In this document: one piece after another, positions 33,834-40,377 of the stretch
How positions within the stretch are numbered: the stretch's first letter is position 1
How the letters are laid out: each line of letters begins with the position of its first letter
Source: Bacteroidales bacterium
Lineage (GTDB): Bacteria > Bacteroidota > Bacteroidia > Bacteroidales > F082
NCBI GenBank assembly: GCA_028696715.1
Contig: JAQVGO010000013.1
Location: forward strand, 1 to 40,377
Length of the DNA stretch: 40,377 bases
Direction of reading: 5' to 3'
Notes under the pieces: generated by a model
Told to the model about the DNA's origin: nothing
The model's input: only the letters and a program-made list of their open reading frames with translations
Databases searched by the model: none
Position numbers and translations under genes: made by a program

Positions 33834-34731
33834 CTGCTTTGCGTTGGGCTATTCTGAGTTTTGCACTTCTGGCACGACTGTTTTCTTTTACTTCATCTGC
33901 TGTTGGGACAATTGGTTTTCGGCTTATCACCTCCCAGGGTGACAGCTTACGGCCATAAAAATCTTTCTCGACCACACCGCTCGCATTTCCGGCACGCATA
34001 AAATTTTTCACCAGCCGGTCTTCCAGCGAATGGTAGCTGATCACTACCAGGCGGCCTCCGGGTTTGATTACATCAGCACATTGATCAAGAAATTTTTCCA
34101 AGACCTGCATTTCCTGATTCACTTCAATCCGCAAGGCCTGAAAAAGCTGAGCCAATACTTTATTTTCGCGGTTACGGGCTAAAAAGGGCGCAACAATCTG
34201 CTTAAGCTCTGTGGTTGTCCGTATGGGGGCATTTTGCCGGGCAACTACGATGGCTCCGGCCATTTGCCAGGCTTGCTGAAGCTCCCCATATTTTCTAAAA
34301 ATATCAGTAAGTTCCTGCTGATCAAACGTATTTACTATTGTTTCGGCTGTGATTTCCTGTTGCTGATCCATACGCATGTCCAGGCGGCCATCAAAGCGGG
34401 TAGAAAAACCTTTGTCGGGCACATCGAACTGATGAGACGAAACACCCAGATCAGCCAGCACACCATCGAGCTGCCTGGCACCATAGAGGCGAACAAAATT
34501 CTTCAGAAATTGAAAGTTCTGAGGTATAAAAACAAATCGTGGGTCATTGATCACATTTGCTTTGGCATCCTCATCCTGATCGAAACCAAACAGTTTACCA
34601 TTAGTACCCAGCAACTCCAGGATGGCACGTGAATGCCCGCCACCGCCAAAGGTAACATCAGCGTACAACCCATCAGGTTGCACCTGTAATCCTTCAACGG
34701 ACTCGTGAAGTAATACCGGTTTGTGATACAT
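33826..34731 (-). CDS. rsmH: 16S rRNA (cytosine-1402-N4)-methyltransferase RsmH
   Basis: A 301-residue SAM-dependent methyltransferase (formerly MraW) that makes the N4 methyl of m4Cm1402 in the decoding centre. Family signatures are HKPVLLHESVEGL at the start (YHKPVLLHESVEGL), VTFGGGGHS with the SAM loop, FDQDEDA, LADLGVSSHQFD, and the C-terminal SYHSLEDRLVKNF and RARSAKLRIAQR. Two bases after mraZ, it overlaps ftsL by eight bases. Confidence 0.97.
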   Translation of the reverse strand: MYHKPVLLHESVEGLQVQPDGLYADVTFGGGGHSRAILELLGTNGKLFGFDQDEDAKANVINDPRFVFIPQNFQFLKNFVRLYGARQLDGVLADLGVSSHQFDVPDKGFSTRFDGRLDMRMDQQQEITAETIVNTFDQQELTDIFRKYGELQQAWQMAGAIVVARQNAPIRTTTELKQIVAPFLARNRENKVLAQLFQALRIEVNQEMQVLEKFLDQCADVIKPGGRLVVISYHSLEDRLVKNFMRAGNASGVVEKDFYGRKLSPWEVISRKPIVPTADEVKENSRARSAKLRIAQRKADD

Positions 34732-34733
34732 GT

Positions 34734-35201
34734 TTATAAACTCGTTTGGTCGACGCTACCTAGTTTTTCTGTTGCCAACTTTTCGAATGCGTCCTGATCA
34801 AGGCTGTTGATTCGTGCTTCGTAAGCAGCCTTGTCCCAAAGCTCCATGTTACTGGTCAGGGAAGTCAAAATCACTTCCTTTTGCAGCTTGCCTGCTTCTA
34901 CCAGATTTTTAGGGATCTGTATGCGGCCGGTTCCATCCAGTTTTACCATTTTGGCACCGGCATTGTATTTCCGTACAAGCTCAACATTAGATCGCACAAA
35001 CTGATTCAAAGCCCGAAGCTTCTCCTGCGTCTTAGTCCAATCGCTCATCGTATAGAGTTCAAGGCATTGATCGAACAAGCCAGGACGGAGCACAAAGCCC
35101 TCTTCCGCAAGCTCGCCCAACTGCACCTTGCAATCTGCCGGAAGCATCAGTCTGCCTTTCGCATCCAGCTTACAATGATATTGCCCGATTGGATAATTCA
35201 A
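34734..35201 (-). CDS. mraZ: Transcriptional regulator MraZ
   Basis: A 155-residue protein with two AbrB-like swapped-hairpin motifs, KLDAKGRLMLP at 11-21 and MVKLDGTGRIQIP near 85-97. MraZ proteins form ring-shaped oligomers and bind TGGGN repeats upstream of their own gene, regulating the dcw cluster. I place the start at the TTG at 35201, giving MNYPIGQYHCKLDAKGR, which matches the usual 10-15 residues before the first motif and the usual length. The upstream ATG at 35255 would add 18 residues, but it lies inside the operator (35240-35264) and upstream of the probable -7 box (35229-35222). The start choice is therefore inference from the regulatory layout. Confidence 0.93.
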   Translation of the reverse strand: MNYPIGQYHCKLDAKGRLMLPADCKVQLGELAEEGFVLRPGLFDQCLELYTMSDWTKTQEKLRALNQFVRSNVELVRKYNAGAKMVKLDGTGRIQIPKNLVEAGKLQKEVILTSLTSNMELWDKAAYEARINSLDQDAFEKLATEKLGSVDQTSL

Positions 35202-35221
35202 AAAATTGACATTTTGTGCGA

Positions 35222-35229
35222 TAAAATTA
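35222..35229 (-). promoter_or_regulatory. Probable -7 box of the mraZ/dcw promoter
   Basis: Minus strand TAATTTTA, one base from TANNTTTG and the same variant seen before dtd. The leader to the TTG at 35201 would be about 15 bases. No TTG is present at -33; that position is occupied by the MraZ operator. Confidence 0.4.
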
Positions 35230-35239
35230 GTGCATTTTT

Positions 35240-35264
35240 TCCCACTAACTCCCATTTTATACCA
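35240..35264 (-). promoter_or_regulatory. MraZ operator: three TGGGN-type repeats
   Basis: Read on the minus strand: TGGTA (35264-35260), five bases, TGGGA (35254-35250), five bases, TGGGA (35244-35240). Spacing is exactly ten bases, one helical turn. MraZ from several bacteria binds TGGGN repeats separated by five bases. The array covers the -33 region of the likely promoter, which fits repression by MraZ. Confidence 0.75.
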
Positions 35265-35507
35265 CAAAAGTTATCAAATGTTTCAAAAAATTGGAAATAT
35301 TTTATCAGATCAATGCTTAATTGCTGATAATGTGCGCTTTACAATTTATGAATAATTGCAATTCGGCTTAACAGTTGATAATGAAGTAGATTTATTAACA
35401 ACAAAAAACTAAATCTACTGAAAACCAGCACTCTCAGAAGGCGATATTTTATTCAAATCCAGAACACAACTCAAGTTACATTTCTGATTATTCAAAGTAG
35501 TTTAAAA
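35265..35507. other. Intergenic region between mraZ operator and glsA promoter
   Basis: About 240 bases of AT-rich sequence with no plausible gene. It holds one clear inverted repeat, GTAGATTTA (35386-35394) and TAAATCTAC (35410-35418), nine perfect pairs around a 15-base AT-rich spacer, and a short repeated word TTGATAATG/CTGATAATG (35375-35383 and 35322-35330). No T-run follows the stem, so it is not a terminator; a regulator-binding palindrome for the divergent units is possible. Confidence 0.4.
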
Positions 35508-35540
35508 TTGACAATTAACGATACATTTTCAGTATTTTTG
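35508..35540 (+). promoter_or_regulatory. Promoter of glsA-glsB-engB
   Basis: TTG at 35508-35510, 22 bases, TATTTTTG at 35533-35540. Transcription would begin near 35546, sixteen bases before the ATG at 35562. The TTG at 35508 is therefore a promoter element rather than a start codon. Confidence 0.65.
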
Positions 35541-35561
35541 CTAGTTCAATTAACATCCCGG

Positions 35562-36446
35562 ATGAAAGAGGACCCGCAAATTACTAAAGCACAGGCTGAC
35601 CGGCTGATTGATATAGAAGCTGTATTCAGACAAAAGAACCCAAAACTTTTTAAAGCCATTCCGGGTTTTGTGTTTTCGTATCTGAAGAGGATAATTCATC
35701 AGGATCAGGTCAATGCTTTTATTAAGCGTTCCAAACATCTGTATGGCCTTGATTTTGTGGATGCTGCCATTGTTGAATTTAATCCTACAGTTATAATCAA
35801 TGGCCTTGAAAATATCCCTGTAAGCGATCGGATTATAGTTGCTTCCAATCATCCGTTAGGTGGATTAGATGGCATCGCTCTGATGCAGGCCGTTGGCAAA
35901 GTGAGGCCTGATATCAGGTTTCCGGTGAATGATATATTGCTTTATGTCGAAAATCTTCAACCCTTGTTTATTCCCATTAACAAGCATGGAAGCAATGCCG
36001 AAAATATACGCATACTAAATGAAACTTTTGCGGGTAATGATGTGATATGCTACTTTCCTTTCGGCCTGGTTTCCAGAAAAAAAGGAGGTAAAATTTATGA
36101 TTTGGAATGGAAAAAGACTTTCCTGAGCAAAGCAAAAAAGTACAAACGAAATATCGTGCCGGTGCATATTGCCGGGAGGAATTCGAACTTTTTTTACAAC
36201 TTGTCGAATTTTCGCAAATTCCTTGGGATAAAAGCAAACATTGAAATGTTGTATCTTGCCGATGAATTTTTTAAACAATACAACAAAAATATCATCATAA
36301 CTTTTGGAAAACCCATTGATTATAAAGTTTTTGACAAAAGTAAATCAGATCAGGAATGGGCAACACAATTGCGTAATTTTAGTTATCTTTTGAGCACAAA
36401 CCCAAACGAAACTTTTAATCCTGAAACCATATATACGCTCTATTAA
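35562..36446 (+). CDS. glsA: PlsC-type O-acyltransferase, GlsA-like (glycine lipid synthesis)
   Basis: A 294-residue acyltransferase of the PlsC/lysophospholipid acyltransferase superfamily. The catalytic block is NHPLGGLD at 96-103, with five residues between His and Asp where most PlsC enzymes have four. The third block reads YFPFGLVSRK at 164-173 in place of FPEGTRS. Both variants are typical of the OlsA/GlsA-like branch. In Bacteroides, GlsB N-acylates glycine with a 3-hydroxy fatty acid and GlsA adds the second acyl chain to the hydroxyl, producing glycine lipids. The next gene is the matching N-acyltransferase, which strongly supports this role. The start at 35562 is set by the promoter. 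Acceptor amino acid (glycine, ornithine or another) is not provable here. Confidence 0.8.
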   Translation: MKEDPQITKAQADRLIDIEAVFRQKNPKLFKAIPGFVFSYLKRIIHQDQVNAFIKRSKHLYGLDFVDAAIVEFNPTVIINGLENIPVSDRIIVASNHPLGGLDGIALMQAVGKVRPDIRFPVNDILLYVENLQPLFIPINKHGSNAENIRILNETFAGNDVICYFPFGLVSRKKGGKIYDLEWKKTFLSKAKKYKRNIVPVHIAGRNSNFFYNLSNFRKFLGIKANIEMLYLADEFFKQYNKNIIITFGKPIDYKVFDKSKSDQEWATQLRNFSYLLSTNPNETFNPETIYTLY

Positions 36447-36462
36447 CTTGAAATTTAACACC

Positions 36463-37410
36463 ATGAAACCGTTAATAAATCCGGTAAATAAAGATTTAAT
36501 TCTGTCAGAGCTCACTGTTGAGCGCTTTTTTCGAAGGACTAACAATGGAAACAATGAAATATATATTGTTTCTGATCACGATTCACCACATTTGATGCAG
36601 GAAATAGGTCGGCTAAGAGAACTTACTTTCAGGGCATCAGGGGGAGGCACAGGAAAAGAAACTGACATTGACATTTTTGACCTGGGTGAGAATGGTTTTA
36701 AACAGTTAATCGTCTGGAATCCTGATAGTCAGGAAATAATTGGAGGTTATCGGTTTATCGAATGTAAGCACTTGTTAATAGATAGTGAAGGTAATGTACA
36801 AACCCCGACAGCCAAGCTTTTTGGTTACTCCAAAAAATTTATCGAAGATTATCTTCCATACACCATCGAGCTGGGGCGTTCGTTTGTTCAGCCCGAATAT
36901 CAACCCACCAAAAACATGCGTAAAGGAATGTATGCGCTTGATAACCTATGGGATGGCCTTGGTTCGTTGATTCATCTCTTTCCCGAAACGCGTTACTTTT
37001 TTGGCAAGGTAACCATGTATCCGCATTATGATAAAATGGCCAGAGATCTGATTCTGTATTTTCTTAATCATTATTTTCCGGATGAAGAAAAGCTTGTATA
37101 TCCCAGAATTCCATTGAGTTATCATCATCCTATTGAGAAACTTAAAGCACATTTCACGGGCAAATCATATAAGGAAGATTATAAAAAACTCATGAAAATT
37201 GTGCGCGAACGAAAAGAAAATATCCCGCCACTCGTAAATGCCTATATGAATCTATCTTCCACCATGAAATGCTTTGGGACAGCCTTGAACGAATCATTTG
37301 GTGCCGTTGAAGAAACAGGCATAATTTTAACAATAGGTGATATTTTTGATGTGAAAAAAGACCGGCATCTGCATTATGATCGCAATGAAAAACCCCGACA
37401 TCTTAAATGA
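36463..37410 (+). CDS. glsB: GNAT-type N-acyltransferase, GlsB/OlsB-like (glycine lipid synthesis)
   Basis: A 315-residue protein with the OlsB-type GNAT pattern: EIGRLRELTF at 47-56, TDIDIFD at 67-73, EIIGGYRFIE at 91-100 and ELGRSFVQPEYQ at 136-147. OlsB-family enzymes move a 3-hydroxyacyl chain from acyl carrier protein to the amino group of ornithine; the Bacteroides relative GlsB uses glycine. The C-terminal third (230-315) is helical and basic with no clear family motif. It starts 16 bases after glsA and ends in a four-base ATGA overlap with engB. Proteins of this group are sometimes labelled hemolysins, which is a legacy name. I prefer the ATG at 36463 over the TTG at 36448. Confidence 0.82.
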   Translation: MKPLINPVNKDLILSELTVERFFRRTNNGNNEIYIVSDHDSPHLMQEIGRLRELTFRASGGGTGKETDIDIFDLGENGFKQLIVWNPDSQEIIGGYRFIECKHLLIDSEGNVQTPTAKLFGYSKKFIEDYLPYTIELGRSFVQPEYQPTKNMRKGMYALDNLWDGLGSLIHLFPETRYFFGKVTMYPHYDKMARDLILYFLNHYFPDEEKLVYPRIPLSYHHPIEKLKAHFTGKSYKEDYKKLMKIVRERKENIPPLVNAYMNLSSTMKCFGTALNESFGAVEETGIILTIGDIFDVKKDRHLHYDRNEKPRHLK

Positions 37411-38030
37411 TTATTCAACAGGCCCGTTTCCTTCAAAGCAACACAAAAATTGAAAAGCTTCCCGATGCCATTTACCCTGAATATGCCTTTATTGGCCGTT
37501 CAAATGTGGGTAAATCATCGTTGATAAATATGCTTACAGGAAAAAAAAAGCTGGCAAAGATTTCTTCAAAACCTGGTAAAACAATCACCATCAATCATTT
37601 TTTAATTGATGAAAGCTGGTATCTGGTTGATCTGCCTGGCTATGGTTTTGCTAAAAGGTCAAAGGAGGCAAGAGAAAAATGGTCGCAAATGCTACGGCAA
37701 TACCTCTGGCAACGGACCAACCTGATTTATTTGTTTGTGCTCGTGGATAGTCGCATTGAGCCTCAGGCAATTGACCTGGATTTTATCAATGAGTTGGGAG
37801 AAGCCGGAATACCCTTTGTTATCGTTTACACAAAAACGGATAAGCAAAGTAATCGCAAGACAATGAGCAATGTTAAAACCTTTGAGAAAGCCTTATCAGA
37901 AAACTGGGAAGAGTTACCAAAAAGCATACTCAGTTCGTCACTTAACGGAAGCGGGAAAGAAGAAATTTTATCAATTATTGCTTCAGGGAATACAATTTTC
38001 AATCAAACTGACACTTCAACCAGAACATAA
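37407..38030 (+). CDS. engB: Ribosome biogenesis GTPase YsxC/EngB
   Basis: A 207-residue TrmE-Era-like GTPase needed for late assembly of the 50S ribosomal subunit in bacteria where it has been studied. G1 is GRSNVGKSS at 30-38, G2 lies in GKTITINHF, G3 is DLPGYG at 75-80 and G4 is TKTD at 142-145; SSSLNGSGKEEI is near the G5 position. It is coupled by ATGA to glsB. Its last 28 bases overlap the end of the convergent biotin carrier gene, so no room is left for a terminator between the two. Confidence 0.95.
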   Translation: MIIQQARFLQSNTKIEKLPDAIYPEYAFIGRSNVGKSSLINMLTGKKKLAKISSKPGKTITINHFLIDESWYLVDLPGYGFAKRSKEAREKWSQMLRQYLWQRTNLIYLFVLVDSRIEPQAIDLDFINELGEAGIPFVIVYTKTDKQSNRKTMSNVKTFEKALSENWEELPKSILSSSLNGSGKEEILSIIASGNTIFNQTDTSTRT

Positions 38031-38341
38031 TTCTTAACAACGCGTTCGCCTTTTTTAACGTTTACCGATTTCACTTCACCTGCAAATGGTGCTCTGATTT
38101 CGTTGAGCATTTTCATGGCTTCCAGCACAACCAGGGGATCACCTTCATCAACCTTTTGCCCTTCTTTTACATAAACTTCGGTTATCGTTCCGGGGATAAA
38201 GGCAGTCATCACTCCCGGAACCAACTCTGCATAAGGTTTCCTGCTATTGTACTTATTCGTTAGGGTTGTTTGGTAAACAACATGATCAATAATCAGCGAT
38301 TGATAGGTCTTTTTGTCAGCAACAACTTCTGCTTTTTTCAT
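38003..38341 (-). CDS. Biotin carboxyl carrier protein (acyl-CoA carboxylase/decarboxylase)
   Basis: A 112-residue protein whose C-terminal about 75 residues form a biotinyl domain with the EAMKM motif at 74-78; Lys77 should be biotinylated. The thumb-like stretch PGTITEVYVKEGQKVDEGDPL precedes it. The first 40 residues are not a recognisable domain and hold no Pro/Ala-rich linker of the kind common in oxaloacetate or methylmalonyl-CoA decarboxylase gamma subunits. It follows the carboxyltransferase gene after 63 bases and would carry CO2 for that enzyme. The 3' end overlaps engB by 28 bases. Confidence 0.9.
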   Translation of the reverse strand: MKKAEVVADKKTYQSLIIDHVVYQTTLTNKYNSRKPYAELVPGVMTAFIPGTITEVYVKEGQKVDEGDPLVVLEAMKMLNEIRAPFAGEVKSVNVKKGERVVKNYVLVEVSV

Positions 38342-38404
38342 ACGCTTTAGTTTAGTCGAAAACTCAGTCTCTTAATACTTCTTTTAACGCGAGATAAAGC
38401 ACTG

Positions 38405-39952
38405 TTAAAATGGTGGAATACCATGTTTTTTCATGGGTACTTCCACGATTTTATCTTTGGAAATATCCAATGAATGGATCAACATCCTGCGTGTTTCAGC
38501 CGGTTCAATCACAGCATCAATATATCCGTAAGCCGCAGCTACATAAGGATTTGCAAATTTATTCTTGTATTCCTCTACTTTAAGCTTACGCATTTTATCA
38601 GGATCTTCGGCCGATTGAATTTCCTTTCGGAAAATAATATTGGCTGCCCCTTCGGGACCCATAACGGCAATTTCGGCAGTAGGCCATGCGAACACAAAAT
38701 CAGCACGCAAGTGATGCGAACACATGGCAATATACCCGCCACCGTATGCTTTGCGCATGATCACAGTAATCTTGGGAACTGTAGCTTCTGAATAGGCATA
38801 CAACACCTTGGCACCATGACGAATAACGCCTGCATGTTCCTGATCAATGCCGGGCAGATAGCCTGGAAGATCAACAAGCGTTACAAGCGGAATATTAAAA
38901 GAATCGCAATAGCGGATAAATCGGGCAGCTTTGTCAGAAGAATCTACATCCAGCACACCGGCAAGTACATTAGGCTGATTGGCGACAAATCCAACCGTAT
39001 CACCATTTACACGACTAAATCCGATTACAATATTTGCGGCAAACAACTCCTGCACTTCCAAAAACTCCGAATCGTCGGCCAATGATTTTATCACATCTCT
39101 CACATCATAAGGCAAACGAGGGTCTGTTGGCAGGATCGTATCAATTTTATAGTTTCTGGTTTTGGGTGCTTTTTTAGGGAAGCGCTCTGCTTTTTTCATG
39201 TTATTCCAGGGTATAAAGCTTACGAGCTGCTTAATCTGGCTGAAACATTCTTCCTCGCTTCGGGCATAAAAATGTGCATTACCGGTTATTTCGGAATGAA
39301 CACGTGCACCACCCAATTCTTCCATCGAAATTTCTTCGCCTAGGACCGTTTTTATCACTTCAGGACCAGTGATAAACATTTTAGAGATATTCTCCACCAC
39401 AAAAACAAAATCGGTAAGAGCCGGTGAATAAACCGCACCGCCAGCACAAGGCCCCAGAATTACAGATATTTGAGGGATTACACCCGAAGCCTGGGTATTA
39501 CGGTAAAAAATCTCACCATAACCGGCCAATGAATTCACTCCTTCCTGAATACGTGCGCCGCCTGAATCGTTGATGCCAATCAATGGCACCTTCAGCTTCA
39601 TGGCGTGATCCATTATTTTGGTGATTTTTTTGGCGTGCATCCACCCAAGCGAACCACCTGCAACAGTGAAATCCTGGGCGTAAATACAAACCGGATGCCC
39701 GCTTAATGTACCCGTTCCGGTGATCACCCCATCGCCGGGCAGGTATTTTTTGTCCATGTCGAAATCTTTTGCGGCATGTTCCACAAACAGGTCATACTCA
39801 TGAAATGATTTTGGGTCGAGCAGGGCGATGATACGCTCACGGGCTGTAAGTTTCCCAATCGCTTTTTGCTTTTCAATGGCTTTATCCCCCCCACCCATCA
39901 GGGCATCGCGCATACGGCGTTGCAACTCAGAAGTCTTCTGTTTAATCCCCAT
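38405..39952 (-). CDS. Acyl-CoA carboxylase carboxyltransferase subunit (MmdA/PccB type)
   Basis: A 515-residue carboxyltransferase with the two crotonase-like halves of PccB and MmdA. The N-terminal half has GDGVITGTGTLSGHPV, QDFTVAGGSLG, HAKKITKIMDHA and the oxyanion stretch DSGGARIQEGV. The C-terminal half has RFIRYCDSFNIPLVTLVDLPGYLPG and MRKAYGGGYIAMC. It moves carboxyl between biotin and propionyl-CoA/methylmalonyl-CoA. In Bacteroidota this subunit usually serves the succinate-propionate route as methylmalonyl-CoA decarboxylase, but no membrane subunit is seen here, so a soluble propionyl-CoA carboxylase is equally possible. It has a full promoter about 90 bases upstream. Confidence 0.93.
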   Translation of the reverse strand: MGIKQKTSELQRRMRDALMGGGDKAIEKQKAIGKLTARERIIALLDPKSFHEYDLFVEHAAKDFDMDKKYLPGDGVITGTGTLSGHPVCIYAQDFTVAGGSLGWMHAKKITKIMDHAMKLKVPLIGINDSGGARIQEGVNSLAGYGEIFYRNTQASGVIPQISVILGPCAGGAVYSPALTDFVFVVENISKMFITGPEVIKTVLGEEISMEELGGARVHSEITGNAHFYARSEEECFSQIKQLVSFIPWNNMKKAERFPKKAPKTRNYKIDTILPTDPRLPYDVRDVIKSLADDSEFLEVQELFAANIVIGFSRVNGDTVGFVANQPNVLAGVLDVDSSDKAARFIRYCDSFNIPLVTLVDLPGYLPGIDQEHAGVIRHGAKVLYAYSEATVPKITVIMRKAYGGGYIAMCSHHLRADFVFAWPTAEIAVMGPEGAANIIFRKEIQSAEDPDKMRKLKVEEYKNKFANPYVAAAYGYIDAVIEPAETRRMLIHSLDISKDKIVEVPMKKHGIPPF

Positions 39953-40046
39953 ACTGGTAATTTTTGGTTCAGTAATCCTGATTAGATTTCTACATCACTT
40001 TTTTGTCTTCGGCAAAACTGCCTCGAATGACAGCTGCCCAATCATG

Positions 40047-40076
40047 CAAAAATAAGCCAAATATAAAAAATAACAA
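40047..40076 (-). promoter_or_regulatory. Promoter of the carboxyltransferase/carrier operon
   Basis: Minus strand: TTG at 40076-40074, 19 bases, TATTTTTG at 40054-40047. A second TANNTTTG match (TATATTTG, 40065-40058) overlaps it but lacks a matching TTG. Confidence 0.6.
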
Positions 40077-40204
40077 CTTTTCATTTTTATTACTCAAAAG
40101 TATAGCCTTTTACCAGCCTGTGTTAATCGCTTTCACTGCCGAATCATCACCATATATTAAACCATCCATTTTGAGAATTAAAAATTTCAAACGTTTTCGA
40201 AAAA

Positions 40205-40231
40205 GACAAAAGCCGGAAACAATCCGGCTTT
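40205..40231 (-). terminator. Terminator after the T9SS-cargo gene
   Basis: AAAGCCGGA (minus strand, 40231-40223) pairs perfectly with TCCGGCTTT (40217-40209) around a 5-base loop, followed by T-GTC-TTTT. It lies 33 bases beyond the stop codon at 40264. Confidence 0.78.
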
Positions 40232-40263
40232 CAATCACAAAAATAAAATGATACTTTCTGTGT

Positions 40264-40377
40264 TTATCTTCTAACGATCAGCTTTTTAGCAAAGGCTGAT
40301 TCTTGGTTCAACACAAGATTATAGAAATAAATTCCTTCGGGTAAATCAGCCACCGAAATTTGAATTTTGCCTTTAAC
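40264..40377 (-). CDS. C-terminal end of a type IX secretion system cargo protein (partial)
   Basis: The last 37 codons of a minus-strand gene that continues past the right edge. The residues read VKGKIQISVADLPEGIYFYN and then LVLNQESAFAKKLIVRR. The LPEGIYFYNL pattern followed by an AKKLIV-basic end is the type A sorting domain (Por secretion tail) that directs Bacteroidota proteins through the outer membrane by the type IX system. The rest of the protein and its function are outside the window. The frame is closed by TAA and followed by a terminator. Confidence 0.82.
   Translation of the reverse strand, partial: VKGKIQISVADLPEGIYFYNLVLNQESAFAKKLIVRR

Larger units (their letters stand above)
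39953..40263. other. Intergenic region upstream of the carboxylase gene
   Basis: About 310 bases with no credible gene. From right to left it holds the terminator of the T9SS-cargo gene (40205-40231), AT-rich sequence, the carboxylase promoter (40076-40047) and an untranslated leader of about 90 bases. I found no other structure in it. Confidence 0.6.

Noticed and set aside
36463-37410. Hemolysin label for the GNAT-type protein
   Set aside because: The name comes from old annotation of OlsB-like proteins; the sequence shows an N-acyltransferase and neighbours an O-acyltransferase, with no toxin feature.

Overview
The window is a stretch of chromosome from a member of the Bacteroidota, probably class Bacteroidia. 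The evidence is phylum-typical sequence rather than a database match: the Bacteroidota-type promoter (TTG, about 20 bases, TANNTTTG) lies in front of gene after gene, there are no convincing Shine-Dalgarno sites, tRNA genes lack an encoded CCA, FtsZ ends in SFLHDNVD, a glycine-lipid acyltransferase pair is present, and a type IX secretion sorting tail runs off the right edge. Nothing looks recently acquired: I see no transposase, integrase, phage gene, CRISPR array or toxin system. It is a core, vertically inherited region.

Layout. 1-2756: the tail of a sodium:solute symporter, a DMT-family transporter and a convergent YitT-family protein. 2831-3149: tRNA-Leu(TAA) and tRNA-Gly(GCC) on the minus strand with their own promoter and two hairpin terminators. 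3238-4755: metK with a promoter, a leader that looks like a SAM-II-type riboswitch, and a strong terminator. 4844-9521: a YjbR-like protein, a membrane-anchored thioredoxin, CorA and a large outer-membrane OmpA/TPR protein. 9585-16369: TrmH-type methyltransferase and mutS (divergent), an esterase, a queuosine-precursor transporter, dtd, pdxJ and trmO. 16468-19283: the translation operon rplM-rpsI-rpsB-tsf with a structured intergenic leader before rpsB.

19299-35264 (minus strand) is one nearly uninterrupted division and cell wall (dcw) cluster: mraZ, rsmH, ftsL, ftsI, murE, mraY, murD, ftsW, murG, murC, ftsQ, ftsA, ftsZ and yqeY, mostly with overlapping or abutting genes. Together they make lipid II (MurC, MurD, MurE, MraY, MurG), polymerise and cross-link septal peptidoglycan (FtsW, FtsI) and build the divisome (FtsZ, FtsA, FtsQ, FtsL). 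Three 10-base-spaced TGGGN-type repeats in front of mraZ form a recognisable MraZ operator and move the likely mraZ start downstream to a TTG. 35508-38030: a glsA-glsB-engB operon for glycine (or related N-acyl amino acid) lipid synthesis plus a ribosome-assembly GTPase. 38003-40076: a biotin carrier protein and a carboxyltransferase subunit of an acyl-CoA carboxylase or decarboxylase. The window closes with the C-terminal end of a type IX secreted protein.

The observations most worth following are the metK leader, the rpsB leader, the mraZ operator and start, and the glycine-lipid operon. I did not find a wholly new defence or mobile system.
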